DNA of 46,423 nucleotides from NVTR01 sp036479015. Lineage in GTDB: Bacteria > Pseudomonadota > Alphaproteobacteria > Rhodobacterales > Rhodobacteraceae. Location of the stretch: contig JAZGFB010000017.1 in NCBI GenBank assembly GCA_036479015.1, forward strand, positions 1 to 46,423, written 5' to 3'. Under the pieces are notes generated by a model. That model saw only the letters and a program-made list of their open reading frames with translations. It was not told the DNA's origin and made no database searches. Within the stretch, counting starts at the first letter, position 1. Every line of letters begins with the position of its first letter. Positions 32,201-39,991 of this stretch are shown one piece after another. Position numbers and translations under genes: made by a program.

Positions 32201-32223
32201 AAATAATCGAAGAAAATTCAAAC

Positions 32224-32685
32224 ATGCAGAAACTTGATAGTATAGATCGTCGAATTTTAGAGGTTTTGCAGAAGGATGGCAGAATAACAAATGCTGATCT
32301 GTCCGAACGCGTAAACCTGTCACCTTCGGCCTGCCACCGTCGGGTGCATGGGTTGGAAAAATCTGGCTATATCAAAGATTATGTCGCGCTGTTGGAGCCT
32401 AAGATGATTGGGCGGCCCGCGACGGTGTTTGTGGAAATTACCCTGTCGGGGCAAGCCGATGAGGTGCTGGAAGCATTTGAGCGTGAAGTGGCAAAAATTC
32501 CGGATGTGCTGGAATGTCATCTGATGGCGGGGCAGGCGGATTACCTGCTGAAAGTGGTGGCATTTGATACAGAGCATTTTGCGCAGATCCACCGGCGGTA
32601 TCTGGCGAAATTGCCCGGTGTGGCGCAGATGCATTCAAGCTTTGCGCTGAAGACTGTGTTTAAGACGACGGCGCTGCCGGTTTAG
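32224..32685 (+). CDS. Lrp/AsnC family regulator, probable ald regulator
   Basis: A 153-residue Lrp-type protein with an N-terminal winged helix-turn-helix (about 5-55; SIDRRILEVLQKDGRITNAD, then LSERVNLSPSACHRRVHGLE) and a C-terminal ligand-binding RAM domain (about 68-145). The usual partner is the adjacent divergent ald, which Lrp-like AldR or BkdR-type proteins control in response to alanine or branched-chain amino acids. The ATG at 32224 is the normal family start, with GAAGAAA upstream; the longer frame from 32167 adds 19 residues upstream of the usual domain start. Target assignment is inference from the divergent gene. Confidence 0.9.
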   Translation: MQKLDSIDRRILEVLQKDGRITNADLSERVNLSPSACHRRVHGLEKSGYIKDYVALLEPKMIGRPATVFVEITLSGQADEVLEAFEREVAKIPDVLECHLMAGQADYLLKVVAFDTEHFAQIHRRYLAKLPGVAQMHSSFALKTVFKTTALPV

Positions 32686-32690
32686 GGCGG

Positions 32691-32725
32691 GCTGCACTGG
32701 GCGTGGATTTTTATGGACAATGATG
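32691..32725 (+). repeat. Short intergenic element, copy 4 (decayed)
   Basis: CTGCACTGGGCGTGGATTTT is followed by TATGGACAATGATGG. It keeps the spacing of the copies at 14906 and 25622 but differs at about a third of the bases, so assignment is tentative. Confidence 0.25.
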
Positions 32726-32860
32726 GTGGGGATCAGTTGCGGAGTTGCTGGCAGCGGATGCTGGAAGGCCAAGTTCTGAGGGCCAAACCTGCTGGCGCAA
32801 CACGATGGCGCAGGGCTTTTGCGGGAATTGGTGTCACGGTTGTTGCTTTCCCACATCGCC

Positions 32861-33796
32861 CTAGGGGTTAAAGTGCATATGCTTGGCTGAGGCCACAAGG
32901 CTAACGCCTTTGGTCGCGTCCAGACGTTTCATCAATGCGTGCAGCAATGTGATGACCCGTGGTGGATGGTTGCCACCCGATGGGAAGACGACAAACAGGT
33001 CTTTGCCGGGGATTTCCCAGTCTGGCAGGACCACTTCCAACTGGCCGCTTTTCACAGCGTCAGCCACTAAAAATTCGGGCAACTTGGCGTAGCCGAGATG
33101 GCCATGAAGCGCCTGAAACACCAGATATGGGACCTGTGCCGTCAACCCGACCTTGATCGGGGCCTGTATGGTTTCCTTGCCGTGCAGCAATATCGTGGCG
33201 ATTTGGTCGTCTGTGGATTTGTATTGAATGTAATCAAGATTTATCAATTCGTCTGGCGTTTGTGGTCGCCCGATGGCGTCAAGGTATTTGGGCGTTGCAA
33301 CATGCACTATCGACATAGTGCCGATTTTTCGTACGAAGCCGCTGCTATTTCCCACGGAACCGGTTCGCAGGGCCACATCAATATTTTCGTCCGCCAGATC
33401 CATAATGCGATCATCTGCGCGCAGGGTAACCTTTAGGTCTGGGCTTTGTTCGGCCAGCTCTGTGATAACCTGTCCCATAACATAATGGGAAAATGCAATA
33501 TTGGCGGTGACGACAACCTTCCCTGCCGCTTCATCGGCTAAGGTTTCCAATGCGGTATTCAAATTCTCTTGGGTTTCCAGCAGCAAGAGGGCGTATTTAT
33601 AGACGACTTCACCGGGTTGGGTCATGCTGACGCCGCTGCGGCCGCGAATAAGCAAGCGGGTGTCAAACTGACTTTCCAGCGCTGTTATGTGCTGGCTGAT
33701 GGCGGGCTGTGACATCGAGCGCAAGCGGGCGGCACCTGATAGGGAACCTGACTGCACAGCAGACACAAAACTTTCCAGCGCCCCCAAAGTATCCAT
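32861..33796 (-). CDS. LysR family transcriptional regulator
   Basis: A 311-residue LysR regulator with an N-terminal HTH (about 1-60; ALESFVSAVQSGSLSGAARL, then RSMSQPAISQHI) and an effector domain from about 90. It is divergent from the metallo-hydrolase gene, with a 100-base gap containing inverted repeats, and so probably controls that gene and itself. The effector is unknown. The C-terminal portion includes an unusual VASAKHMHFNP tail. Start ATG at 33796. Confidence 0.9.
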   Translation of the reverse strand: MDTLGALESFVSAVQSGSLSGAARLRSMSQPAISQHITALESQFDTRLLIRGRSGVSMTQPGEVVYKYALLLLETQENLNTALETLADEAAGKVVVTANIAFSHYVMGQVITELAEQSPDLKVTLRADDRIMDLADENIDVALRTGSVGNSSGFVRKIGTMSIVHVATPKYLDAIGRPQTPDELINLDYIQYKSTDDQIATILLHGKETIQAPIKVGLTAQVPYLVFQALHGHLGYAKLPEFLVADAVKSGQLEVVLPDWEIPGKDLFVVFPSGGNHPPRVITLLHALMKRLDATKGVSLVASAKHMHFNP

Positions 33797-33839
33797 AAGT
33801 CTTTCTTTTATTTAGTGCAGGTATTTATTCGTTTAGACC

Positions 33840-33880
33840 AAAGTATATACTTTAGTTGAGAAACCTCAACCAGTGTTGAG
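33840..33880. promoter_or_regulatory. LysR-type operator candidates between LysR and MBL genes
   Basis: The region contains a perfect 14-bp palindrome AAAGTATATACTTT (33840-33853) followed by GTTGAG-AAAC-CTCAAC (33855-33870), with a third GTTGAG at 33875. This is the kind of dyad and half-site layout that LysR proteins bind. The divergent LysR gene is 44 bases from it and the metallo-hydrolase start is 17 bases away. Confidence 0.5.
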
Positions 33881-33896
33881 TCTGAAAGGAAAAACC

Positions 33897-34880
33897 ATGA
33901 ATATCTCTAAGCGAAGCCTTCTTAAGGGCCTTGTGGCTGCACCCACCCTGGCGGCACCTGCATTGGTTCTTGCCAGTGCTGGCAAAGCAATATCACAATC
34001 CGCAATGCAAGGCGCGCAGGTGCCGGGGTATTACCGTTATCGCGTCGGCGATATTGAAGTCACGGCGCTTTTGGATGGGTACAATGGCATTCCGGAAGGT
34101 TTTGTTCTGGGATATGACGAAGATGCCGCCCGCGAAGCGACTGAGCAAAGTTATCGCCGTTTCACGCCGGGCATGCTGAATATTCCGGTCAATGGTTATG
34201 TCATCAACACAGGGTCCAATCTGATCCTGTTGGATGCAGGTGCACCTGCGTTCATTTCCGAAACGCTGGGCGGTTTACCGGGCAATTTGGCGGCGGCCGG
34301 GTTTGACCCTGCGGACATCGATACGGTTCTTATGACCCACCTGCACCCTGACCATGTGGGCGCGTTGTTGAACGCAGAGGGAGGCAGAGCCTTTGCAAAT
34401 GCTACGTTCATGTGTTCCGAAACCGAATGGGGATTTATCCACGATGAGGCGGTCCGCGCGTCAGTTCCCAAGGATTTTCAGGAAATGATTGATCTGCTCC
34501 GCAATTATGTGGCGCCTTACGCCGATGCACGGCAATTGTTCAGCGGTGAAAAAGAGCTGGTGTCTGGTGTCACGTCGATGCCGCTGCCGGGCCACACGCC
34601 GGGACATACAGGGTTCAGCGTTCATTCCGGCGACGAAAGCCTGTTGATCTGGGGTGATATCATCCATTTCAGTACGTTGCAGTTTGCCCATCCTGACTGG
34701 GGCGTGGTCTTTGATACAGATCCGGCGCTGGCAGCGCAGACGCGGGCAACTATGCTGGATCGCGCAAGTGCTGACCGTATGGCGGTTGCGGGGATGCACA
34801 TTGATTTCCCGGGTATTGGTTTTGTTGAGAAATCGGGCGATGCCTATCAGCATATCAATGCACCCTGGATGCCGGCGTAA
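33897..34880 (+). CDS. MBL-fold metallo-hydrolase, probably Tat-exported
   Basis: A 327-residue metallo-beta-lactamase fold protein. The metal site is H148-L-H150-P-D152-H153 (THLHPDHVGAL), with GHTPGH and a further IIHFS histidine later in the chain. An N-terminal signal region holds SKRSLLKG (residues 4-11), which fits a twin-arginine motif with KR in place of RR, followed by a hydrophobic segment with AAPALVLASAG. It is therefore probably exported. Homologues include N-acyl-homoserine lactonases and sulfatase-like hydrolases; the substrate is unknown. The start at 33897 has AAAGGA upstream; the frame from 33873 is longer. It is controlled, most likely, by the divergent LysR gene. Confidence 0.85.
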   Translation: MNISKRSLLKGLVAAPTLAAPALVLASAGKAISQSAMQGAQVPGYYRYRVGDIEVTALLDGYNGIPEGFVLGYDEDAAREATEQSYRRFTPGMLNIPVNGYVINTGSNLILLDAGAPAFISETLGGLPGNLAAAGFDPADIDTVLMTHLHPDHVGALLNAEGGRAFANATFMCSETEWGFIHDEAVRASVPKDFQEMIDLLRNYVAPYADARQLFSGEKELVSGVTSMPLPGHTPGHTGFSVHSGDESLLIWGDIIHFSTLQFAHPDWGVVFDTDPALAAQTRATMLDRASADRMAVAGMHIDFPGIGFVEKSGDAYQHINAPWMPA

Positions 34881-34887
34881 GAAACGA

Positions 34888-34912
34888 ACCCCCGGGCTTT
34901 TGCCCTGGGGGT
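34888..34912. terminator. Hairpin terminator between metallo-hydrolase and NUDIX genes
   Basis: ACCCCCGGGC-TTTTG-CCCTGGGGGT pairs over about nine bases with one mismatch. It sits in the 52-base convergent gap and could stop transcripts from both sides. A T-tract is absent, so strength is uncertain. Confidence 0.6.
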
Positions 34913-34932
34913 AAGTCACCATCGTGACTTTC

Positions 34933-35343
34933 TCAGATATTTAAACGACGGATTTCTGACAATACGACGTGGAAAATAGGAAGCCATTGATTATCCGGTT
35001 GCTTTGCTAGCTGATACCAGAAGAAATTGAAAATCTGGCCACCGTCATCCTGACAAGCATGTTCCCATTTTTCTTTTGAGTCTTCAATTTCGCATTTGAC
35101 CAAATGCCATGTTGGACCGGGATCGCTATCAAGTACCGTTGTTACCCATTGGGCCGACTGGGCCTGCAACCCACTTTCTTCAAACAACTCTCGCATGGCG
35201 GCCTGTTCCGGCGACTCACCGGGTTCGATACTACCTTTGACCAGTTGAATACCGGCTTTTGGATGGTGGAATGCCAGGATCTGCAATTCGGAATTGCGGG
35301 TGCGTAAAACTACGAGGCAGGCTTTTTCCGACACTTTTTTCAT
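34933..35343 (-). CDS. NUDIX hydrolase
   Basis: A 136-residue NUDIX protein. The complete NUDIX box is G37-SIEPGESPEQAAM-R51-E-L-F-E-E-S-G58-L59 and contains the metal-binding REXXEE. Substrates of small NUDIX enzymes are nucleoside diphosphates linked to other groups, such as oxidised dNTPs or ADP-ribose; this one cannot be assigned. The start at 35343 is preceded by GGGGGAAA; the longer frame to 35385 is not supported. It is followed by the hairpin shared with the metallo-hydrolase and preceded by the terminator of rpsU. Confidence 0.87.
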   Translation of the reverse strand: MKKVSEKACLVVLRTRNSELQILAFHHPKAGIQLVKGSIEPGESPEQAAMRELFEESGLQAQSAQWVTTVLDSDPGPTWHLVKCEIEDSKEKWEHACQDDGGQIFNFFWYQLAKQPDNQWLPIFHVVLSEIRRLNI

Positions 35344-35362
35344 CAAATTTCCCCCAAACAAC

Positions 35363-35393
35363 AAAAAACCCCCGGGTTTGCACACGGGGGTTG
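35363..35393 (-). terminator. Rho-independent terminator of rpsU
   Basis: On the minus strand AACCCCCG-N10-CGGGGGTT is followed by TTTTTTG. The stem is 8 bp and GC rich, with a T-run at its end, so it is a classic terminator for rpsU. Confidence 0.75.
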
Positions 35394-35434
35394 TTCGTTT
35401 GGCGGGTTGCCCCGCCCAGTGAAGAAAACCGGAT

Positions 35435-35641
35435 TTACATCCCGTTTTCGCGCTGGAGCTTTTTACGAGCGAGCTTACGGGCGCGTCTGATTGCTTCTGC
35501 TTTCTGACGTGCTTTTTTCTCGGACGGCTTTTCGAAATGCTGCTTGAGCTTCATTTCACGAAAGACACCCTCACGCTGGAGCTTTTTCTTTAAAGCCCGG
35601 AGCGCCTGATCGACATTGTTGTCGCGAACACTGACCTGCAT
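35435..35641 (-). CDS. rpsU: 30S ribosomal protein S21
   Basis: A 68-residue, extremely basic protein, with MQVSVRDNNVDQALRALKKK at the start, a hallmark of S21, and KLARKKLQREN at the end. S21 sits at the platform of the small subunit and aids initiation. GAGAGGTGG is upstream. It is divergent from the COQ9 gene, and a terminator follows. Confidence 0.97.
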   Translation of the reverse strand: MQVSVRDNNVDQALRALKKKLQREGVFREMKLKQHFEKPSEKKARQKAEAIRRARKLARKKLQRENGM

Positions 35642-35752
35642 GTGGTTTTCACCACCTCTCTAAGTTAAAGTTGCGTAAATTACAGGAAGGCGCCGTATAG
35701 CAGGGCGGTTTGGTCTTGTCTACAGGTTCGAAAATGCAGCAAAGGATGCGCA

Positions 35753-36406
35753 ATGGGCGATGAAATAAAGGGTAAGCTGTTGGACAGCGCACTGCCCCAT
35801 GTGGTGTTTGACGGCTGGGGTGACGCCAGTCTGTGCGCGGCCGCCAAAGATGCCGGAATCAGCCAAGATGCGGCGCGGGCGGCGTTTGCGCGTGGCGGCG
35901 TGGATATGGCGGCGCGCTATCACCGGCGCGGCGATGCGCAAATGCTGGCGCAGATGCAGGGTAAAGCGTTTGCTGCCCTGCGTTATAGTGAGCGGGTCGC
36001 AGCAGCGGTGCGGTTTCGCCTTGAGGTGGCCGATAAGGAACTGGTGCGCCGGGGCACGGCGCTGTTTTCGCTGCCCCATTATGGTGCCGACGGGGCGCAG
36101 CTTATTTGGGGCACGGCGGATGCGATCTGGAATGGGCTGGGGGACACATCGGATGATATCAACTGGTATTCCAAGCGGGCAATTCTGTCGGGGGTATATG
36201 GTGCATCGGTGCTGTTTTGGCTGGGGGATGCGTCGGATGGCAACAGCGACACCTGGGACTTTATTGACCGGCGGATCGGCAATGTGATGGGCTTTGAAAA
36301 GCTGAAGGCCAAGATGCGTGATGCCCCGGGGGTTGGCCCGTTGATGCAGCTGTCACATTCATTTCTTAGCGGGGTCAAGGCACCCAGTGGGTTGAACAGG
36401 GGCTGA
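35753..36406 (+). CDS. COQ9-like protein (ubiquinone synthesis)
   Basis: A 217-residue protein of the COQ9 family, common in Alphaproteobacteria and mitochondria, where it helps the ring-hydroxylation steps of ubiquinone synthesis and binds a lipid at the membrane. The TetR-like N-terminal helices (AAAKDAGISQDAARAAF) and the C-terminal segment SDDINWYSKRAILSGVYG and FWLGDASDGNSDTWDFIDRRI are typical. It is divergent from rpsU, and the quinone-reductase gene follows after 7 bases; a shared quinone-related role is inferred. Confidence 0.92.
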   Translation: MGDEIKGKLLDSALPHVVFDGWGDASLCAAAKDAGISQDAARAAFARGGVDMAARYHRRGDAQMLAQMQGKAFAALRYSERVAAAVRFRLEVADKELVRRGTALFSLPHYGADGAQLIWGTADAIWNGLGDTSDDINWYSKRAILSGVYGASVLFWLGDASDGNSDTWDFIDRRIGNVMGFEKLKAKMRDAPGVGPLMQLSHSFLSGVKAPSGLNRG

Positions 36407-36413
36407 TCTGAAT

Positions 36414-37403
36414 ATGACATTACCAAACACCATGCGCGCCATTGAAATTTCAACGCCCGGCGGGCCCGAGGTTCTGCAAGTGGTGCAGCGCCCGGTGCCC
36501 CTGCCCGAGGCGGGCCAGGTTATCATTCAGGTCGCCTATGCCGGGGTGAACCGCCCGGATGTGTTCCAGCGCATGGGTGCCTATGCGCCGCCCCCCGGTG
36601 CCAGTGACCTGCCGGGGCTTGAAGCGTCGGGGGTGGTTGCGGCGGTGGGGCCGGGTGTCAGTTCTGTTGGCGTAGGGGATCAGGTCTGCGCCCTGCTGCC
36701 TGGTGGGGGCTATGCGCAATATGTGGCGACCCCGGCGGCCCATGTTTTGCCGGTGCCTGACGGCATGGGGCTGAAACAGGCCGCCTGTCTGCCCGAGACG
36801 TTTTTTACCGTTTGGTCGACGGTGTTCATGCGCGGCGGATTGCAGGCTGGTGAACGGTTTTTGGTGCATGGCGGGTCCAGCGGCATCGGCACCACGGCGA
36901 TACAATTGGCCAATGTGTTTGGGGCGCGGGTGTTTGCCACCGCCGGGTCGGGTGATAAATGCGCGGCTTGTATCGGGTTGGGGGCGGAACAGGCGCTGAA
37001 CTACCACGATGTTGATTTTGTCGACGTGCTAAAGGGCGCGGGCGGGGCCAACCTGATCCTTGATATGGTTGGCGGCGATTACATTGCGCGCAATATCGCC
37101 GCGCTGGCAGATGACGGTCGGCTGGTGCAGATCGCGTTTTTGCGCGGTCGCAAGGCCGAGATTAATTTCGCAGCCGTCATGGCGCGCCGGTTAACGATTA
37201 CCGGGGCGACGTTGCGGCCACAGTCTGATCTGGCCAAGGCGCAGATCGCGGATCAGCTGCGCGAAAAGGTCTGGCCGCTGCTGGCCGCGGGGCGGATTGC
37301 GCCGGTAATAGATTCTGAGTTTGGATTTGAGGATGTGGGGGCAGCCCATGCGCGGATGGAGACCAACGACCATATTGGCAAGATCGTCATTAAGGTAAAC
37401 TAG
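36414..37403 (+). CDS. NAD(P)H-quinone oxidoreductase, zinc-independent alcohol-dehydrogenase superfamily
   Basis: A 329-residue medium-chain dehydrogenase/reductase of the PIG3/QOR type. It has no zinc ligands. The Rossmann motif is HGGSSGIGTTAIQLA (about 152-166), and the N-terminal GroES-like domain begins MRAIEISTPGGPEVL. Such enzymes transfer electrons from NADPH to quinones. The neighbouring COQ9 gene makes a quinone-related role plausible. The start could be the ATG at 36414 or the inner ATG at 36432 (MRAIEI). Confidence 0.9.
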   Translation: MTLPNTMRAIEISTPGGPEVLQVVQRPVPLPEAGQVIIQVAYAGVNRPDVFQRMGAYAPPPGASDLPGLEASGVVAAVGPGVSSVGVGDQVCALLPGGGYAQYVATPAAHVLPVPDGMGLKQAACLPETFFTVWSTVFMRGGLQAGERFLVHGGSSGIGTTAIQLANVFGARVFATAGSGDKCAACIGLGAEQALNYHDVDFVDVLKGAGGANLILDMVGGDYIARNIAALADDGRLVQIAFLRGRKAEINFAAVMARRLTITGATLRPQSDLAKAQIADQLREKVWPLLAAGRIAPVIDSEFGFEDVGAAHARMETNDHIGKIVIKVN

Positions 37404-37404
37404 C

Positions 37405-37430
37405 CCCGTAGCCCCTACGCGGGAAATTTT
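37405..37430 (+). terminator. Terminator-like hairpin after the quinone oxidoreductase
   Basis: CCCGTAG-CCC-CTACG-C-GGG forms a stem with one bulged base, followed by AAATTTT. It probably ends the COQ9-qor transcript. Confidence 0.6.
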
Positions 37431-37660
37431 ACTGAAATGGAATGTGGCATAAATGCGCCGTATCCGGTCAGATTTGGCCCTATCGGTGGGCAATGGCGGC
37501 TTTTGGCGATGATTGTCTTCGATATTCAGCTAATTTTTTGGAAACAGGCTGTTTTCACGGGTTCATCTTGCAGAATGTGTCAGCATCTTGTTTAAGGTAC
37601 GGCAAGGGAAAGGCGTGTTGGAGCGTCGATCTAACGAATAATTTTACGAGGGTAAATTTG

Positions 37661-38335
37661 ATGATTAGTAAGTTAAAAACACACATCCTTATGGCCACGT
37701 TGGCCGGTGGAATGTTTGCCGCAACGGCCGCGACGGCTGCCACTGTTACAGTCAGCTACCAAGAGAGCAGCATTTTTGGGACACCTGACCAATCGAGCTT
37801 GGTGCTCTTTGCAACGCCAACGACACTTGGCCTTGCGAACGCCGGTCCTTTTCGGCTGAATGCCGGTGCCGGTCTTGGCAATTTTGTTGCCTTTTGTGTT
37901 GACCTGTCAAAGAGCATGGCAAGTGGCCACACCTATGAAACTTCTGCGGCCTCTGCCCATGGGGCACAGGTTGACAACGCGATCGACCGTCTGTTCACCA
38001 GCGCCTATGCCGGGATCAATTCGGCGGTGAAGGGTGCTGCTTTTCAGGTCGCGCTTTGGGAAATTATTACGGACACCGGAAATGGTGCTTACAGTCTGGC
38101 TTCAGGCAACTTTCGCGCCCTGAGCTACCAGAACGTTATGCAGCAGGCGAACTCTTACCTGGCGGCCCTAAGCGGCGCTGGCACGGGGGGGTATGATCTG
38201 ACATTCTTAAACTCAGATACCAGCCAGAACCTAGTTACAGCGACACCGTCGCCGGTACCGGTACCAGCCGCAGCAGGAATGCTGGGCCTTGGGATGCTAA
38301 GCTTTTTCGGCCTGCGTCGTCGTAAGAAATCTTAA
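37661..38335 (+). CDS. VPLPA-CTERM sorted surface protein with Cys/Gln thioester-like signature
   Basis: A 224-residue exported protein. It has a signal peptide (about 1-27) and a C-terminal sorting signal: VPVPAAAGM (199-207), a hydrophobic helix (about 205-217) and RRRKK (219-223). This matches VPLPA-CTERM (exosortase-type sorting). The middle contains AFCVDL (C79) and, 50 residues later, FQVALWEI (Q129, W133), which resembles the Cys-Gln pair of thioester domains in bacterial adhesins. The start at 37661 has CGAGGG upstream. It has its own terminator and a 257-base 5' region. It may be surface-attached by an exosortase/archaeosortase-like system not seen in this window. The ligand is unknown. 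Confidence 0.83.
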   Translation: MISKLKTHILMATLAGGMFAATAATAATVTVSYQESSIFGTPDQSSLVLFATPTTLGLANAGPFRLNAGAGLGNFVAFCVDLSKSMASGHTYETSAASAHGAQVDNAIDRLFTSAYAGINSAVKGAAFQVALWEIITDTGNGAYSLASGNFRALSYQNVMQQANSYLAALSGAGTGGYDLTFLNSDTSQNLVTATPSPVPVPAAAGMLGLGMLSFFGLRRRKKS

Positions 38336-38358
38336 GTCAGCTACACTAACTTAAGTTA

Positions 38359-38387
38359 AGGGCGTTCCTGGGTGGGGCGCCCTTTTT
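38359..38387 (+). terminator. Rho-independent terminator of the VPLPA-CTERM gene
   Basis: AGGGCG and CGCCCT form a 6-bp stem across a 13-base loop, ending in TTTTT. It lies directly after the stop of the VPLPA-CTERM gene and stops it before the convergent RNase gene. Confidence 0.75.
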
Positions 38388-39017
38388 CTATTTGAGGGGG
38401 GCGAAAACCGCGTCTTTCAGTGAACAGTCGCGCACAATATCCGCACCACAATTGCGCGGTTGCAGGTCTTTGGTCAGGCACAGCCGCGCCTCTTGGATAT
38501 GGCCAGATTTACAGGTGATTGTCAGCATATCGGCAGACCAGGCCGGGTTGTCGCGCAGAAAGGCGGCTTCAACTACCGACGCGGGCAATTTCAGCGTATC
38601 TGTCAGCCGGCGAAAAACGTCGGGGCGGTTCACGGCTTCATAGGCGCGCCGGGCAGTATTGTAATATTCTGGCGCCGACAGGCCCGAGCAACGACCATGT
38701 TTTTTCCATTGATACCACGCCAGCCCTGAGGTGCCCATAATGTCAGCCATGCCGTTGGTCATTGGACGCGACGGATCAGCGTAAACCGTGCGACAATTGC
38801 TGGGCCAGCCCTGTTCATATTGTGGCCAAAGCCCATGCATGACCCAGCCAAACCCGGCCCCGTCATTGCATTGTGGTGAACTGCGCGCATCGCCTTGCAG
38901 GGCGCACCAATTTGGTGACCAGGACAGGGCCAAAACATAATAATCAAAGTCATTGGCCTGCTGTTCTTGGGCAAAAGCGAGACGGGTTGTTAACAGTATG
39001 GCAAGCAGAGTGCGCAT
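38388..39017 (-). CDS. Ribonuclease T2 family protein
   Basis: A 209-residue secreted RNase of the T2/I family, with a signal peptide (about 1-16). Active-site segment CAS I is VMHGLWPQY (H61). CAS II is YQWKKHGRC, with K106 and H107; the family usually has Glu where Q103 stands (HEWxKHG). Cys residues at 38, 50, 75 and 110 could form disulfides. It would degrade RNA in the periplasm or outside the cell. The start at 39017 has AAGGAAAAG upstream. Substitution of the catalytic Glu is worth testing for activity. Confidence 0.88.
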   Translation of the reverse strand: MRTLLAILLTTRLAFAQEQQANDFDYYVLALSWSPNWCALQGDARSSPQCNDGAGFGWVMHGLWPQYEQGWPSNCRTVYADPSRPMTNGMADIMGTSGLAWYQWKKHGRCSGLSAPEYYNTARRAYEAVNRPDVFRRLTDTLKLPASVVEAAFLRDNPAWSADMLTITCKSGHIQEARLCLTKDLQPRNCGADIVRDCSLKDAVFAPLK

Positions 39018-39142
39018 TTTCTCTTTTCCTTCCGGCAGAACGGGACTATATGGACCCAACTTCCCCGAAAACGAGAATATGTTCCAGACCGGAACCGGCG
39101 TTTTCCCCGGCTCGGGGCGTATTTGTCAAAGGAGACCTGCAC

Positions 39143-39892
39143 ATGTCGAAACCACTGATGGCGAAAGCAACAGCCGTTTGGCTGGTGGATAACACCACAT
39201 TGACCTTTAAGCAGGTCGCCGATTTCTGCGGGTTGCACGAATTGGAAGTGCAGGGCATTGCCGATGGTGATGTGGCTTCTGGCGTGAAAGGGTTTGACCC
39301 GATCACCAACAACCAGTTGACCCAAGATGAAATTGACGCAGCGGTAAAAGATCCGAGGCACAAATTGACGCTGAAATTCAATGCCTCAGCTGTCGGTGAG
39401 CAAAAGCGCCGTGGTCCACGTTATACGCCATTGTCCAAGCGCCAGGATCGCCCGGCGTCAATTCTGTGGCTGGTGAAATTCCACCCCGAGCTGACAGACG
39501 CGCAGATCAGCAAGCTGGTGGGCACCACCAAGCCGACCATTCAGGCACTGCGCGAGCGGACACATTGGAACATCGGGAATATACACCCGATTGATCCGGT
39601 GGCGCTGGGGCTGTGCAAACAAACCGAGCTGGACGCCATCGTGCAAATAGCCGCGGCCAAGAAAGCCGCCAGCGGCGAAGTCATGACCGACGATGAGCGG
39701 CGTAAGCTGGTGGGAACTGAACAATCCCTGATCATGGAAACCGAACCGAAAATACCAACAGCGATTTCCGGGCTAGAGACATTTACCCTGTCCACCGACC
39801 TGGGACCGGAAAAAGAAGAAAAGCTGCCCGATGCGGACAGCCTGTTCAACCTGCCTAACGTCGATGACGCGGCAGACGAGGACGACAGCTAA
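39143..39892 (+). CDS. trcR: Cell-cycle transcriptional regulator TrcR (DUF1013)
   Basis: A 249-residue protein of the DUF1013 family, conserved in Alphaproteobacteria and described as the cell-cycle regulator TrcR. Conserved blocks are MSKPLMAKATAVWLVDNTTL, FCGLHELEVQGIADGDVASG, RGPRYTPLSKRQDRPASILW and LTDAQISKLVGTTKPTIQAL with HTH-like character. The acidic tail ends in DDAADEDDS. The start at 39143 has AAAGGAGA upstream; the longer frame from 38873 runs back into the RNase gene. It is divergent from that gene and 99 bases before the Hsp70-like gene. Confidence 0.92.
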   Translation: MSKPLMAKATAVWLVDNTTLTFKQVADFCGLHELEVQGIADGDVASGVKGFDPITNNQLTQDEIDAAVKDPRHKLTLKFNASAVGEQKRRGPRYTPLSKRQDRPASILWLVKFHPELTDAQISKLVGTTKPTIQALRERTHWNIGNIHPIDPVALGLCKQTELDAIVQIAAAKKAASGEVMTDDERRKLVGTEQSLIMETEPKIPTAISGLETFTLSTDLGPEKEEKLPDADSLFNLPNVDDAADEDDS

Positions 39893-39991
39893 ACCAGCCC
39901 TCTGACAGCCGGTGCCGCAAAGGTTGCATCGGTGTTGGAATTGAACTAACCCCCGGCCTTCACATTTTCGAAGCACTGGGGCCGGCTGTTC

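Noticed and set aside
32713..32870. 52-codon frame after the Lrp gene beginning inside the decayed intergenic element
   Set aside because: Weak ribosome binding site, no recognised family, overlaps the end of the LysR gene on the other strand; probably chance.
39893..39991. Inverted segments between trcR and the Hsp70-like gene
   Set aside because: GCCGG-type pairs are scattered and imperfect; no convincing terminator or operator could be defined.
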